From JACMLD01 sp044227095 (GTDB lineage: Bacteria > Bacteroidota > Bacteroidia > Chitinophagales > Chitinophagaceae): DNA of 64,000 nucleotides. The first letter of the stretch is position 1. Every line of letters starts with the position of its first letter. Shown piece by piece: positions 26,077-35,035 of this stretch. The stretch covers positions 5,119,734-5,183,733 of the forward strand of contig JBGAFV010000001.1 of assembly GCA_044227095.1 (NCBI GenBank), read 5' to 3'. The notes under the pieces were generated by a model. That model did not search any database. It had not been told where the DNA came from and saw only the letters and a list, made by a program, of their open reading frames with translations. A program made the position numbers and the translations under genes.

Positions 26077-27340
26077 CAAAAAATTGAAAATACAGCAATG
26101 CGCAAACGGCAATAGTCATTACTACCAGCGTAATTGTTCCCAGTACATTAGACCATTTTCCATTTACAAATTCACCCATTACTTTTTTATTGTTGCAAAT
26201 ATGAAGTATGATAGCAATCATAACCGGTGAAGTAACACCATAAAGAATAGCAGTATAAATTAGTGCGTGAACAGGATTAATGCCCGTATAATTTATACCG
26301 AGGCCTACAAGCAATGAAACAATAATAACCCAGTAAAATGGTTTAGCTTCATAATATTTTTTATCAAGATTGCCGTTCCATGAAAAGGTATCCGATAAAA
26401 TATAAGAAAGGCTTCCAGATAAAACAGGTATTGCAAGAAAACCAGTACCTATTACACCAATAGCAAAAAGCAGGTAAGCCATTTTACCAGCAATAGGTTC
26501 CAAAGCTTTTGCGGCTTGTTCTACTGTATCTATCTGGTGAATACCTGCATTGTACAACACCGTACCAGCAGTAAGAATAATGAAATACATAACAATATTG
26601 GAAAACAACATTCCGAAATCTACATCCATATCCATCTTCTGAATAATTCTTTTATTAACTACTAATTTTCTTTTCTTATGCTGCACATCTTCTGCTTCCA
26701 TAGTTGCCTGCCAGAAAAAAAGATAGGGAGAAATGGTTGTTCCTAAAATAGCAACGAGTATACCAATAAATGTTTTATCAAAATGAATGGTTGGAATAAA
26801 AGTATGCTTTAGAATATCCTTCCAGTTTTGTGTTGAAAGAAAAGGAACGATAAGATAAAGCAATAAAAACAAGCAAAGGTATTTGAGGAATGCTGCCATC
26901 TTCTGGTAAGGAAGAAAAATAATCAACACTATAAGGATGAATGTAAATGCTACTGTAAAATAAATAGGATGCACAGAAGGAAAAATAAGATTGGCCACTG
27001 CGCCCATTCCTGCAATGTCTGCTCCAATATTTAACACTACTGCAGGAAAAGTAAGCAGTATCATTAAATATAAAATAGGCTTTGGATAATTTTTGCGGAT
27101 GTTACTTGTTAACCCCTGAGACGTAACTATACCAATTCTTGCGCACATTTCCTGTATAGAAGCCATCAATGGAAAAGTAATCAGTGCTGTCCATAAAGTA
27201 GCAATACCAAACTGTGCACCTGCCTGCGAATATGTTGCAATACCCGATGGATCATCATCGCTTGCGCCTGTAACAAGGCCCGGACCAAGAATACTGAAGA
27301 ACCTTTTTATTTTTACAACCCTGGTCTTTGATGCTCTCAT
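26072..27340 (-). CDS. Nramp-family divalent metal transporter, non-canonical motif
   Basis: A 422-residue protein with ~11 hydrophobic segments. The first carries GPGLVTGASDDDPSGIATY, the Nramp TM1 region, with DPSG where classical Mn/Fe transporters have DPGN. The TM6 region is GTTISPYLFFWQATMEAEDV and lacks the classical MPH motif. Related proteins are annotated as divalent metal transporters, and some Nramp relatives with altered sites carry Mg2+ rather than Mn2+/Fe2+, so the ion here is uncertain. It is the third gene after dps and a lipoprotein gene on the same strand (gap 62 bases), which points to metal homeostasis. Confidence 0.83.
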   Translation of the reverse strand: MRASKTRVVKIKRFFSILGPGLVTGASDDDPSGIATYSQAGAQFGIATLWTALITFPLMASIQEMCARIGIVTSQGLTSNIRKNYPKPILYLMILLTFPAVVLNIGADIAGMGAVANLIFPSVHPIYFTVAFTFILIVLIIFLPYQKMAAFLKYLCLFLLLYLIVPFLSTQNWKDILKHTFIPTIHFDKTFIGILVAILGTTISPYLFFWQATMEAEDVQHKKRKLVVNKRIIQKMDMDVDFGMLFSNIVMYFIILTAGTVLYNAGIHQIDTVEQAAKALEPIAGKMAYLLFAIGVIGTGFLAIPVLSGSLSYILSDTFSWNGNLDKKYYEAKPFYWVIIVSLLVGLGINYTGINPVHALIYTAILYGVTSPVMIAIILHICNNKKVMGEFVNGKWSNVLGTITLVVMTIAVCALLYFQFFA

Positions 27341-27402
27341 AGTTGTTAAATATAGATTGCTTTATTATTTTTTACAGCAAACCATAGATCAGTTTGGTTG
27401 CA

Positions 27403-27975
27403 TTAAGGCACTTTTGGTTCGTTTGGCAATGTTGTTTGAAGTGAATCCTGTTCACCAATCAATTTACAGGCCAGCATAATCTTTTTCCCTTTTACATTAC
27501 TCATTTTATCCGCAAGTATGTCGCAGTCTAAAATATTATCAGGAGAGGAATGACGGCCACTGTAAATATTTATCAATACGCTGATATCTTTACCTGCCAA
27601 CGAATCATACTTCGCCCTGGAGAATTTTAATCCTTCAAAACGGATAAGATTGTTGTTTGCCAATTCAGTTTTTTTTGATCTTAAAAGCATTTCGCCTGAT
27701 TCAATATATTCTTTGGAACTGCTGTCTTTTGGCAAACCGGAGAACCATGTATGTATTATAAACGTTTCCTTATCGTGCACAAGCCCCCCATTGGCTGCAG
27801 GACTCATATTAATTTCAACCTGGAAAGAAGGAATTGTAACAGAATCTTTCTCAACTATAAGATAATCTGCAACAGGCAACGCCTGATTCTTGTTTTTTTC
27901 TGAAGGGTTGTTTTCATGCGATGCGCAGGAAACGAATAATGTTGCTATTGCCAGTATACCATTAAACTTATTCAT
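27403..27975 (-). CDS. Lipoprotein of unknown function
   Basis: A 190-residue protein with a lipobox (LFVSCAS, Cys ~17). The mature part is beta-rich: KDSVTIPSFQVEINMSPAANG, FIIHTWFSGLPKD, NLIRFEGLKFSRAKYDSL and VLINIYSGRHSSPDNILDC. The last segments resemble an immunoglobulin-like or transthyretin-like fold, but I recognise no family. It starts 20 bases after the dps stop and ends 62 bases before the Nramp-like gene, so it is very likely co-transcribed with them; a periplasmic metal-related role is inference only. Confidence 0.6.
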   Translation of the reverse strand: MNKFNGILAIATLFVSCASHENNPSEKNKNQALPVADYLIVEKDSVTIPSFQVEINMSPAANGGLVHDKETFIIHTWFSGLPKDSSSKEYIESGEMLLRSKKTELANNNLIRFEGLKFSRAKYDSLAGKDISVLINIYSGRHSSPDNILDCDILADKMSNVKGKKIMLACKLIGEQDSLQTTLPNEPKVP

Positions 27976-27995
27976 TCGCTCACAAAAAATTATGC

Positions 27996-28469
27996 TTACT
28001 TAAGGTGAGAACGGAGAAACCAGGCCATCTTCTCATGTGTTTCCATAAGACCTGTAATAAAATCGCTGGTACCTGAATCGCCGAATTTATCTGCAAACTG
28101 ATCAATATTTTCACGCAAATGAATAATTATAGATTCATGATCTGCCAACAATTCTTTTATAAAACCTTCTGCATCATTTTTAGAACGGCTCTGTTCTGTA
28201 AGATGAGTAAGTTCTAGCAACAGTTTTAATGTAGCAGGTGCATAATGCCCAATAGTACGGATACGTTCCGCTACGTTATCAATAATATCATCGAGTTGTT
28301 GGTATTGACTTTCAAAAAACAAATGCTTGGCATGAAAATCTGGTCCTTCTACATTCCAGTGTGCGTTTCTTGTTTTTGTATAAAGAACATATTCGTCTGC
28401 TAAAATCTTTGAAAGTGCCTGTGCAACTGCCTGGCGGTTTTTGTCGGTGATTCCAATATTAGCTTTCAT
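27996..28469 (-). CDS. dps: Dps family DNA-binding/iron-storage protein
   Basis: The start is the ATG at 28469 (MKANIGITDKNRQAVAQ); the upstream in-frame ATG lacks family similarity. The 157-residue protein has the inter-subunit ferroxidase residues in exact register: H37 (in RNAHWNVEGPDF), H49, D64 and E68 (DIIDNVAERI). It oxidises Fe2+ with H2O2 and stores the iron in a 12-mer, protecting DNA. A -7 element TACATTTG lies 22-29 bases upstream. It is the first gene of a probable operon with a lipoprotein and an Nramp-like transporter. Confidence 0.92.
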   Translation of the reverse strand: MKANIGITDKNRQAVAQALSKILADEYVLYTKTRNAHWNVEGPDFHAKHLFFESQYQQLDDIIDNVAERIRTIGHYAPATLKLLLELTHLTEQSRSKNDAEGFIKELLADHESIIIHLRENIDQFADKFGDSGTSDFITGLMETHEKMAWFLRSHLK

Positions 28470-28490
28470 GATTGTTGTTTTAATGTAAGA

Positions 28491-28498
28491 CAAATGTA
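28491..28498 (-). promoter_or_regulatory. -7 promoter element of dps
   Basis: On the minus strand this reads TACATTTG, an exact TAnnTTTG match, giving a leader of about 16-20 bases. No TTG is found at the ideal -33 spacing. Confidence 0.45.
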
Positions 28499-28580
28499 AT
28501 GAATATAAATTCTGAATTACCTGGCAATTATAAACTGTGGCGCCAGGAAAGTCTTTTGGAAAGCTATTTTTCCGCCAGCA

Positions 28581-29447
28581 TTATTTACCACTTGTTAACT
28601 GCAGGTTAGCTTCTATTTCTTTATATTTCCCCAATAAAATTGCATCGTTAACCTCGGTTTGCATGTATGTGGCCCACTGCAATGGCGTACCACCGTAAAT
28701 AAGATCTTTTGCAGTAAGATCCGCGCCTGCTTCTGTCAAAATTTTTACAGAAGCTATTGAACCAGAGAATACCGCCTGGTGCAATGCTGTTGCATGCGAA
28801 TGAAATCCGTCAGAAGGATCCGGGTAAGCGTTTACGTTAACACCCAGCTTAAGAATAAACGCAATCATTTCCGGCTTGCCAAAAAAAGCGGCAGCAACAA
28901 GGGCTGTCTCACGGTCAGCAGCAGTTGATTTTTTTGCTAGCGAAACAATATCATCTGTTCTGTTAAGGCTAATAGCAGTTGCCAAAGTTAGCTCCCCTCC
29001 CCTTTCAATAAGCCTTTGCGCTGCGCCAATGTTTCCATGTGCTAACGCACTGTGCCCTTTTCCCGGAACTGCCCCTTCATCAATGAGTAAATCAATCAAA
29101 GCAATTTGCACACCGCATTCCCGAGGAACACTACCAGTTACCACAAGGCCCAGTGTGTAATCTATTTGCAATTGAAAAGTTCCTGGTGTATTGTGCCGCA
29201 CTGCATTTAAAAGCAAACTTGTAATAGCAATAATATTGGTGGGCAATTTTTTGTGGCGAATGGGATTGTCTGCAATAAACCAGAGCAGGTATGGATTTTT
29301 AAAATAGCCGCCTGCAGAATAATCGAGCCGGTTAATAACTAATGAAGGATGTTGTACAATCAATTCTTCAAGCAAATGAAGATCACCACCATCTATTGCT
29401 TCAACTGCTTTGCGAAAAAGTGGATCTTTAATGTCTTCATTTTTCAT
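28581..29447 (-). CDS. Ankyrin-repeat protein
   Basis: A 288-residue protein with ankyrin-type repeats. The clearest are GKGHSALAHGNIGAAQRLIERGGELTLATAI..., ETALVAAAFFGKPEMIAFILKLGVNVNAY, ATALHQAVFSGSIASVKILTEAGADLTA and GGTPLQWATYMQTEV. The N-terminal part (VEAIDGGDLHLLEELIVQHPSL) is a diverged repeat. No signal peptide is present, so it is cytoplasmic. Ankyrin proteins act as protein-binding scaffolds; the partner is unknown. It is transcribed away from the lipoprotein gene at 29568, with a terminator between. Confidence 0.85.
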   Translation of the reverse strand: MKNEDIKDPLFRKAVEAIDGGDLHLLEELIVQHPSLVINRLDYSAGGYFKNPYLLWFIADNPIRHKKLPTNIIAITSLLLNAVRHNTPGTFQLQIDYTLGLVVTGSVPRECGVQIALIDLLIDEGAVPGKGHSALAHGNIGAAQRLIERGGELTLATAISLNRTDDIVSLAKKSTAADRETALVAAAFFGKPEMIAFILKLGVNVNAYPDPSDGFHSHATALHQAVFSGSIASVKILTEAGADLTAKDLIYGGTPLQWATYMQTEVNDAILLGKYKEIEANLQLTSGK

Positions 29448-29517
29448 GAGAAAAAGCTTAGGTTGACTATAATTACAGAAGTAAATAAAGTTCTGATTTT
29501 TTTATAGATTAAAACAA

Positions 29518-29545
29518 AACGGACCAGCATTTCTGCCAGTCCGTT
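29518..29545 (-). terminator. Rho-independent terminator
   Basis: AACGGAC and GTCCGTT form the outer stem and GCA/TGC an inner stem. On the minus strand the hairpin is followed by a T-rich tract (GTTTTGTTTT). It ends transcription of the lipoprotein gene at 29568-30140. Confidence 0.7.
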
Positions 29546-29567
29546 AATAACTTTTAAGGTAATAATA

Positions 29568-30140
29568 TTATTCGGTTACTTTTCTTCCTTCAACAACACG
29601 TTCAGATTTCTTTAGCTTGTCTGCTTCGCTCTTCTTCACAAGCAGTCTCACTTCGCCTACATTAGAACAACTGGCGCATTCAACTTTGTAAGAACTATTA
29701 TCATAAGTCATTTCGGCTTTACCGTTATTCCAGTTGCGGGTGTATAAAGTAAAATAATCAGCATTTAATCCTCCCGGGCCAAATGCAACGGTATTGTTTT
29801 GCACTTCAAAACTTATCATCAATTTATCGCCTAAGATATTATCGCAAACACCTGGTGTATATTTTGGGATTACCACTTCATTAATATATTCACCATTTTC
29901 AAAAAGAATAACACCCGATTTAATTTCGCTTTTCTGGGTACCGAGCGAGCGGCGCAAAACAAGTTTCTGATCTATAAAAAACTGCACTTTTTTAATATCA
30001 AGCTGGTTCCTTTCTACTCTTTGTCTTAATTGTTTGGTGAATGGTGTATAAGGCGAATCTGACACATGCTTACTGCTACTGCATGATGCAAACAAAACAA
30101 TGGCAGATAACATTGTTATAGCGTAAAAAATATTTTTCAT
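29568..30140 (-). CDS. Lipoprotein of unknown function
   Basis: A 190-residue protein with a clear lipobox (IVLFASCSSS, Cys ~20). The mature part contains KQLRQRVERNQLDIKKVQFFI, DQKLVLRRSLG, GVILFENGEYINEVVIPKYTPG and LMISFEVQNNTVAFGPGG, a beta-rich layout, and a pair of cysteines in KVECASCSNVGEV. I do not recognise a family. It is monocistronic, with a terminator directly downstream. Confidence 0.6.
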   Translation of the reverse strand: MKNIFYAITMLSAIVLFASCSSSKHVSDSPYTPFTKQLRQRVERNQLDIKKVQFFIDQKLVLRRSLGTQKSEIKSGVILFENGEYINEVVIPKYTPGVCDNILGDKLMISFEVQNNTVAFGPGGLNADYFTLYTRNWNNGKAEMTYDNSSYKVECASCSNVGEVRLLVKKSEADKLKKSERVVEGRKVTE

Positions 30141-30293
30141 AACGTTCGGGTAAGCCTTTTTACAGGGCTGTAAGGCTCAAAATTATAGTATAAAAACATT
30201 TTTTAAAAGTGCAGAAATGTTAAGAATATGCAACTTTAGAGCGTAGGAAGGCTTTATCTTAATGTGATTAGAGATGCCAGGCTAAAGCACAAG

Positions 30294-30310
30294 TCGTTCC
30301 TACGGAACGA
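30294..30310. repeat. Short hairpin repeat (TCGTTCC-TAC-GGAACGA)
   Basis: A perfect 7-bp stem with a TAC loop, in the 234-bp gap between the lipoprotein gene and the APC permease gene. The flanking context (GCCAGGCTAAAGCACAAG) resembles dispersed REP-like elements of Bacteroidota. No gene is seen in this gap. Confidence 0.45.
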
Positions 30311-30374
30311 ACTGCAATAATGAATTTCGTTTCTACAGGGCATGGCAACTTTTTTAACTAAACAATATTAGTCT

Positions 30375-31784
30375 TCACACCTGAGAGTCGCTACGCTTTT
30401 TGAAATAATAATAAAAAGGAATACCGGTTAGCATAAGCATCATGCCAATAAAAGTTTGCTTTGGCTGAGAAACAATTGTATTGAGAAGAAGGGTTAGCGA
30501 AAAAAGTATGATAATAATTTGCAGCAACGGGTATCCAATAACTTTTGTTTTTATAGATCCGTTTCTTTTCATTTTAATGCAGGCAGCGGCCAGTAACCCA
30601 TAAAAAAGAAAGGTTGCAAAAATAACCATATCACTAAGCATATCAAACGTGCCGGAAACAACCAGTATACAACTCCACACCATTAAATACAGCAATGCAT
30701 AATGTGGTGTTTTATGACGCGGGTGCACAAGTGCCGCTTTCTGAAAGAAAAATTTTTCCTGCGCCATACGGAAGTATACACGGGTATGGGAAAGAATAAC
30801 ACCGTTAAGCGATCCAAAAACACTTACCATTATTAAAACAGTAATTAAAACTTTACCGGCATTGCCCAATAATTTTTCTGCAACTACTGCAGCACCAATT
30901 TCATTTTCACTTACAGCTGCCAGTTGGTTCAATGGCATTACTTTCATATAAGCGTAATTAACCAGTAAATACAAACCGGCTGCAATGGATATTCCAATAA
31001 CGATTGCCAAAGGCAGATTGCGTTTTGGATTTTTTATTTCTCCAGTTACAGCTGCTATATCTACCCAACCATCGTAAGCCCAAAACACACTTAGCATGGT
31101 TGCAAAAAATGCGCTGAAGAATGCACTGCCATGCAAAACAGGTTGGGCTGGTGTAGCTGCAACAGTTGATTGTACAGTTGCCGGAGCTGTATACAATAAC
31201 CCAAGTACTATTAAAATAAGGATGCCCAGTATTTTAGCAGAAGTAAAAACATTACCTAAAGTGCCGCTTTCCCTTACACCGCGGTAATTAACCCATGTAA
31301 GTATAAGGATGATAGCAATGGATAGCAATTTAATTCCCGAATCTGCAAAAGGATAAATAATGTTTGCAATAGAAATATGTTCCCATGCATGCAGTGGATT
31401 GGGAAGTGGTATTATGGTGTTGATGGTTTGAGAAAAAATAAAAGCAAGTGCTGCAACAGATGCACTGCCAATAACCGCAAAATCTGTCCAGCCAAAAAGA
31501 AACGAAAAGAAATTTCCGAATGAAAGGCGAAGGTATTCGTATATGCCGCCGGATTCTTCTGTAAGCGATGATAAACCGGAAAGATTAAATGCACCAAACA
31601 TGGTAATAATAGCAGCAAGTACCCATGCTATAAGTATCCAGGATTCGTCCAAACCGGTATGCGCAATAGGGATTATCTTTTTGTAGACACCCGACCCAAT
31701 CATAATACCGGTAACAAGTAATGTAGCAGTAAAAAGTCCCAATGCCCGGTCTAATGTTGTTTTATTCTCCTGCTTATCTGCCAT
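30375..31784 (-). CDS. APC-family amino acid permease
   Basis: The start is placed at the ATG at 31784 (MADKQENKTTLDRALGLFT); the longer frame is unlike the family. The ~469-residue protein has about 12 hydrophobic segments with the APC substrate-site signature in TM1 (LLVTGIMIGSGVYKKI) and the conserved FWAYDGWVDIAAVTGEIKNPKRNLP loop in TM6. This resembles LAT-type or serine/threonine exchangers. A paralogue of the same family lies at 46643-48073. Confidence 0.87.
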   Translation of the reverse strand: MADKQENKTTLDRALGLFTATLLVTGIMIGSGVYKKIIPIAHTGLDESWILIAWVLAAIITMFGAFNLSGLSSLTEESGGIYEYLRLSFGNFFSFLFGWTDFAVIGSASVAALAFIFSQTINTIIPLPNPLHAWEHISIANIIYPFADSGIKLLSIAIILILTWVNYRGVRESGTLGNVFTSAKILGILILIVLGLLYTAPATVQSTVAATPAQPVLHGSAFFSAFFATMLSVFWAYDGWVDIAAVTGEIKNPKRNLPLAIVIGISIAAGLYLLVNYAYMKVMPLNQLAAVSENEIGAAVVAEKLLGNAGKVLITVLIMVSVFGSLNGVILSHTRVYFRMAQEKFFFQKAALVHPRHKTPHYALLYLMVWSCILVVSGTFDMLSDMVIFATFLFYGLLAAACIKMKRNGSIKTKVIGYPLLQIIIILFSLTLLLNTIVSQPKQTFIGMMLMLTGIPFYYYFKKRSDSQV

Positions 31785-31832
31785 TAGTGTTGTTTTGATG
31801 GATTGCAGGGAAGTTAAGGTATTTTCGGCTTT

Positions 31833-31871
31833 AACCACGGAGGCGCAAAGGACAGGGAGACGCACAGAGAG
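31833..31871. repeat. CCACRGAG intergenic repeat, single copy
   Basis: AACCACGGAGGCGCAAAGGA...CGCACAGAGAG matches the element seen at 26039-26075 and 37143-37262. It lies upstream of the APC permease. GTGCGACGCAACGACAG about 30 bases further on is a fragment of a second repeat also seen near 23850 and 60550. Confidence 0.5.
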
Positions 31872-31950
31872 TATTTATGCTCATCACTGTTGGGCGGTAA
31901 AAGTGTGCGACGCAACGACAGTTAAATAGTATTCCAATTGCCTGGCTCAA

Positions 31951-31982
31951 AAAAAAGCTGCCTCAATTGAGACAGCTTTAAA
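31951..31982 (-). terminator. Rho-independent terminator of the aconitase gene
   Basis: AAAGCTG (31954-31960) pairs with CAGCTTT (31973-31979), with an inner CTC/GAG pairing. On the minus strand it is followed by a run of eight T. It lies 20 bases after the aconitase stop. Confidence 0.85.
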
Positions 31983-32001
31983 AAACAATACAATTTATTT
32001 A

Positions 32002-34266
32002 CTACGCAAATTGCTTCCTGATAATATTCAGTGCACCACCAGCTTTAAACCAGTCGATCTGCTGTTCGTTGTAAGTATGATTTACCTGTATGATATCTGA
32101 TGTACCATCTGCATGGTGTAATGTAATGGCTAATGCTTTGTTGGGTGCAAAGCTATCGAGGCCAAGAATATCAATGGTATCATCTTCCTGGATCTTATCG
32201 TAATCTGCCTTATCTGCAAACGTAAGAGCCAGCATACCTTGTTTCTTTAAATTGGTTTCGTGTATGCGTGCAAAAGATTTTACCAGCACTGCACGTACAC
32301 CAAGGTGACGTGGTTCCATTGCCGCATGCTCACGGCTTGAACCTTCTCCATAGTTTTCATCGCCTACAACAAGCGTTCCCACACCCGCGGCTTTGTATGC
32401 ACGTTGTGTTGCAGGTACAGGGCCATATTCGCCAGTAAGCTGATTTTTTACTTTATCTGTTTTTTCGTTATAGAAATTTACTGCGCCAATCAGCATGTTG
32501 TTACTGATATTATCTAAATGGCCGCGGAATTTTAACCATGGACCAGCCATGCTAATGTGATCCGTTGTACACTTGCCTTTTGCTTTTATCAGTAGTTTCA
32601 ATCCCTTTAAATCAGTTCCTTCCCATGCTGCAAATGGATCAAGCAATTGCAAACGCTTGCTGGCCGGATCAACTTTTACTACTACACCACTACCATCTGC
32701 TGCGGGCGCCTGGAAACCAGGATCATCAACAGAAAAACCTTTGGGTGGCAGTTCATAACCACTAGGTGCATCTAGTTTTACTTTTTCACCTTTTTCATTC
32801 GTTAATGTATCAGTTAAAGGATTGAAAGCAAGATCACCTGCTATTGCAAGTGCAGTTACAAGCTCGGGGCTTCCTACAAATGCATAGGTATTGGGGTTAC
32901 CATCTGCACGTTTTGCAAAGTTGCGGTTGAAGGAGTGAACAATGGTATTCTTTTCAGCTTTTTCAGCACCTACCCTGTCCCACATACCAATACAAGGCCC
33001 GCAGGCATTTGCGAAAACAGTTGCACCTATTTTATCAAAGACTCCAAGAAAGCCATCACGTTCTATTGTATAGCGAACCTGCTCGCTGCCGGGTGTAATG
33101 GTAAATTCTGCCTGCAGTTTTAAACCTTTTTCGGTCACCTGTTTTGCAAGACTAACAGAACGAGAAATGTCTTCGTAAGAAGAATTGGTACAGCTGCCTA
33201 TTAAACCCACTTCAATTTTAGTAGGCCATCCGTTTGCAGCAGCGGCTTCCTTCATTTTAGAAATTGGTGTAGCAAGGTCTGGCGTAAATGGACCGTTTAA
33301 ATGCGGCTCCAGTTCAGAAAGATTTATTTCAATAACCTGGTCAAAATATTTTGAAGGATCAGCATATACTTCAGGGTCTGCGTTGAGGTGTTCTTTAATA
33401 CCATCTGCAAGCGCAGCTACTTCTGCACGGCCTGTTGCTTTTAAATAACGGCTCATGCTTTCATCGTAACCAAAAGTAGACGTGGTAGCACCAATTTCAG
33501 CACCCATATTACAAATGGTGCCTTTACCGGTACAGCTCATAGAAGTAGCACCTTCACCAAAATATTCAACTACCGCACCAGTTCCACCTTTTACGGTTAA
33601 GATACCGGCAACTTTTAATATAACATCTTTAGGGGCTGTCCAGCCATTAAGCTTGCCCGTTAGTTTAATACCAATCAGTTTTGGAAATTTCAGTTCCCAA
33701 GGCAATCCCGCCATAACATCGCAAGCATCAGCGCCACCAACGCCAATGGCAATCATGCCAAGTCCGCCTGCATTTACAGTGTGAGAATCGGTACCAATCA
33801 TCATACCACCGGGGAATGCATAATTTTCAAGCACTACCTGGTGAATGATACCAGCGCCGGGTTTCCAGAAGCCAATGCCATATTTATTAGATACTGATGC
33901 AAGGAAATCGTACACTTCGCTGCTTTCTTTAACGGCACGTTGCAAATCCACTTTACTTTCTTCTTTGGCTACAATCAGGTGATCGCAATGTACGGTAGAA
34001 GGAACTGCTACCTTAGCCCTACCTGCCTGCATAAACTGCAAGAGTGCCATTTGCGCAGTAGCATCCTGCATGGCAACGCGGTCTGGTGCAAAATCTACAT
34101 AACTTTTACCTCTTTCATGCGCTTCTGTAGCATCTCCCTGCCATAAGTGTGCGTACAATATTTTTTCTGTGAGCGTTAAAGGGCGGCCAACAATTTTACG
34201 AGCTGCGCTGATACGGCCTGCAAAATTTCCGTACAGCTTTTTGATCATGTCCAGATCGAATACCAT
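32002..34266 (-). CDS. acn: Aconitate hydratase, mitochondrial type
   Basis: A 754-residue TCA-cycle enzyme interconverting citrate and isocitrate. It follows the mitochondrial-type family (TVHCDHLIVAKEES, PGGMMIGTDSHTVNAGGLG) rather than AcnA or AcnB. The [4Fe-4S] cysteines are visible in IGSCTNSSYED and NACGPCIGMWDR. The C-terminal swivel domain carries GDENYGEGSSREHAAMEPR. Length is normal for the family. It is monocistronic with its own terminator; an unexplained hairpin terminator lies 110 bases upstream of its start. Confidence 0.95.
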   Translation of the reverse strand: MVFDLDMIKKLYGNFAGRISAARKIVGRPLTLTEKILYAHLWQGDATEAHERGKSYVDFAPDRVAMQDATAQMALLQFMQAGRAKVAVPSTVHCDHLIVAKEESKVDLQRAVKESSEVYDFLASVSNKYGIGFWKPGAGIIHQVVLENYAFPGGMMIGTDSHTVNAGGLGMIAIGVGGADACDVMAGLPWELKFPKLIGIKLTGKLNGWTAPKDVILKVAGILTVKGGTGAVVEYFGEGATSMSCTGKGTICNMGAEIGATTSTFGYDESMSRYLKATGRAEVAALADGIKEHLNADPEVYADPSKYFDQVIEINLSELEPHLNGPFTPDLATPISKMKEAAAANGWPTKIEVGLIGSCTNSSYEDISRSVSLAKQVTEKGLKLQAEFTITPGSEQVRYTIERDGFLGVFDKIGATVFANACGPCIGMWDRVGAEKAEKNTIVHSFNRNFAKRADGNPNTYAFVGSPELVTALAIAGDLAFNPLTDTLTNEKGEKVKLDAPSGYELPPKGFSVDDPGFQAPAADGSGVVVKVDPASKRLQLLDPFAAWEGTDLKGLKLLIKAKGKCTTDHISMAGPWLKFRGHLDNISNNMLIGAVNFYNEKTDKVKNQLTGEYGPVPATQRAYKAAGVGTLVVGDENYGEGSSREHAAMEPRHLGVRAVLVKSFARIHETNLKKQGMLALTFADKADYDKIQEDDTIDILGLDSFAPNKALAITLHHADGTSDIIQVNHTYNEQQIDWFKAGGALNIIRKQFA

Positions 34267-34375
34267 GGTGTATTGTATTTTAGGTGTTTACGGTGTGGCA
34301 GGCCTTAGACGAAGGGGGTTTTGGCCATATCGTCGCAGAACCTGCAATAGCCGTTTAAAGTGATGCGAATTTACC

Positions 34376-34398
34376 AAAAAAAGGCTAGAATACTAGCC
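34376..34398 (-). terminator. Orphan rho-independent terminator upstream of aconitase
   Basis: On the minus strand GGCTAG-TATT-CTAGCC is followed by seven T. No minus-strand gene lies to its right for almost 3 kb, and the next gene it could affect is aconitase, 110 bases downstream. It may be an attenuator in a long aconitase leader or a relic. Confidence 0.5.
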
Positions 34399-34497
34399 GC
34401 AGATGCGTAGATTATCTCTTTTTCTCTGTTGGCTCTGTGCAACTATAAGATCCCTCCTGCGTTGGGATGACAAAGAAATCCTGGTTCAGACAATTTT

Positions 34498-34533
34498 AAC
34501 CACAGAGACACGGGTAACACGGAGAAACACAGG
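34498..34533. repeat. CCACRGAG intergenic repeat, single copy
   Basis: AACCACAGAGACACGGGTAA...CACAGG matches the same dispersed element as at 31833 and 37143. Confidence 0.5.
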
Positions 34534-34739
34534 GTTGTCTACATTATAGAGAAGACGCAGTGTCTATTTGAACAAACTTTCATAGCAATAGCCATTAAGG
34601 CGATAACACGGGGAGTTTCTTCGAAACTGCTAAGCTTGCAGCTAATAGCTAACAACTTGTAGCTTCTCTTTGCGCTGCTCCTTTGCGCGAAACTTTGAAA
34701 CTATTTGAGCTAAAGAAAATAAGTTTTATATTAGCATAC

Positions 34740-34961
34740 ATGAAACGTTTCAAACTATTTGTTGAGTGGCATATATTTGGCGTTTGCTCCTATATTGGTG
34801 ATAAAATGGGTATTGCATCCGCTACCATCCGAAAATATTTTATTTACATTTCGTTTCTTACAATGGGTTCTCCGGTTATTATTTACCTCTTTGTTGCTTT
34901 CTGGATGAATATTAAAAATTATATCCTTTCGGCAAAACGAAACCCCCTTTGGAACCGCTGA
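34740..34961 (+). CDS. Small PspC-domain membrane protein
   Basis: A 73-residue protein from the ATG at 34740 (MKRFKLFVEWHIFGVCSYIG). It matches the PspC domain: a short amphipathic start, a GVCSYIGDKMGIASATIRKYFI segment like the GVC.GlA....l...lvR.lfv core, and a transmembrane helix (LTMGSPVIIYLFVAFWMNI). PspC proteins take part in envelope-stress response by membrane interaction. No pspA or pspB is present here. It is followed after 74 bases by an AraC regulator on the same strand. Confidence 0.72.
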   Translation: MKRFKLFVEWHIFGVCSYIGDKMGIASATIRKYFIYISFLTMGSPVIIYLFVAFWMNIKNYILSAKRNPLWNR

Positions 34962-35035
34962 TAATGCAGTTTGGTTTTTCGTACCTGCAATGATTATGGC
35001 CCCTGGTTATTTACAATTTTCAATTGTTACTACTG

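Larger units (their letters stand above)
34267..34739. other. Gene-free stretch with repeat fragments
   Basis: This 473-bp gap between the divergent aconitase and PspC genes holds no convincing reading frame. It contains a hairpin at 34376, one CCACRGAG repeat at 34498, a low-complexity piece related to the TTAGCTG family near 34630-34670 (GCAGCTAATAGCTAACAACT), and leader sequence for both genes. Confidence 0.5.
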
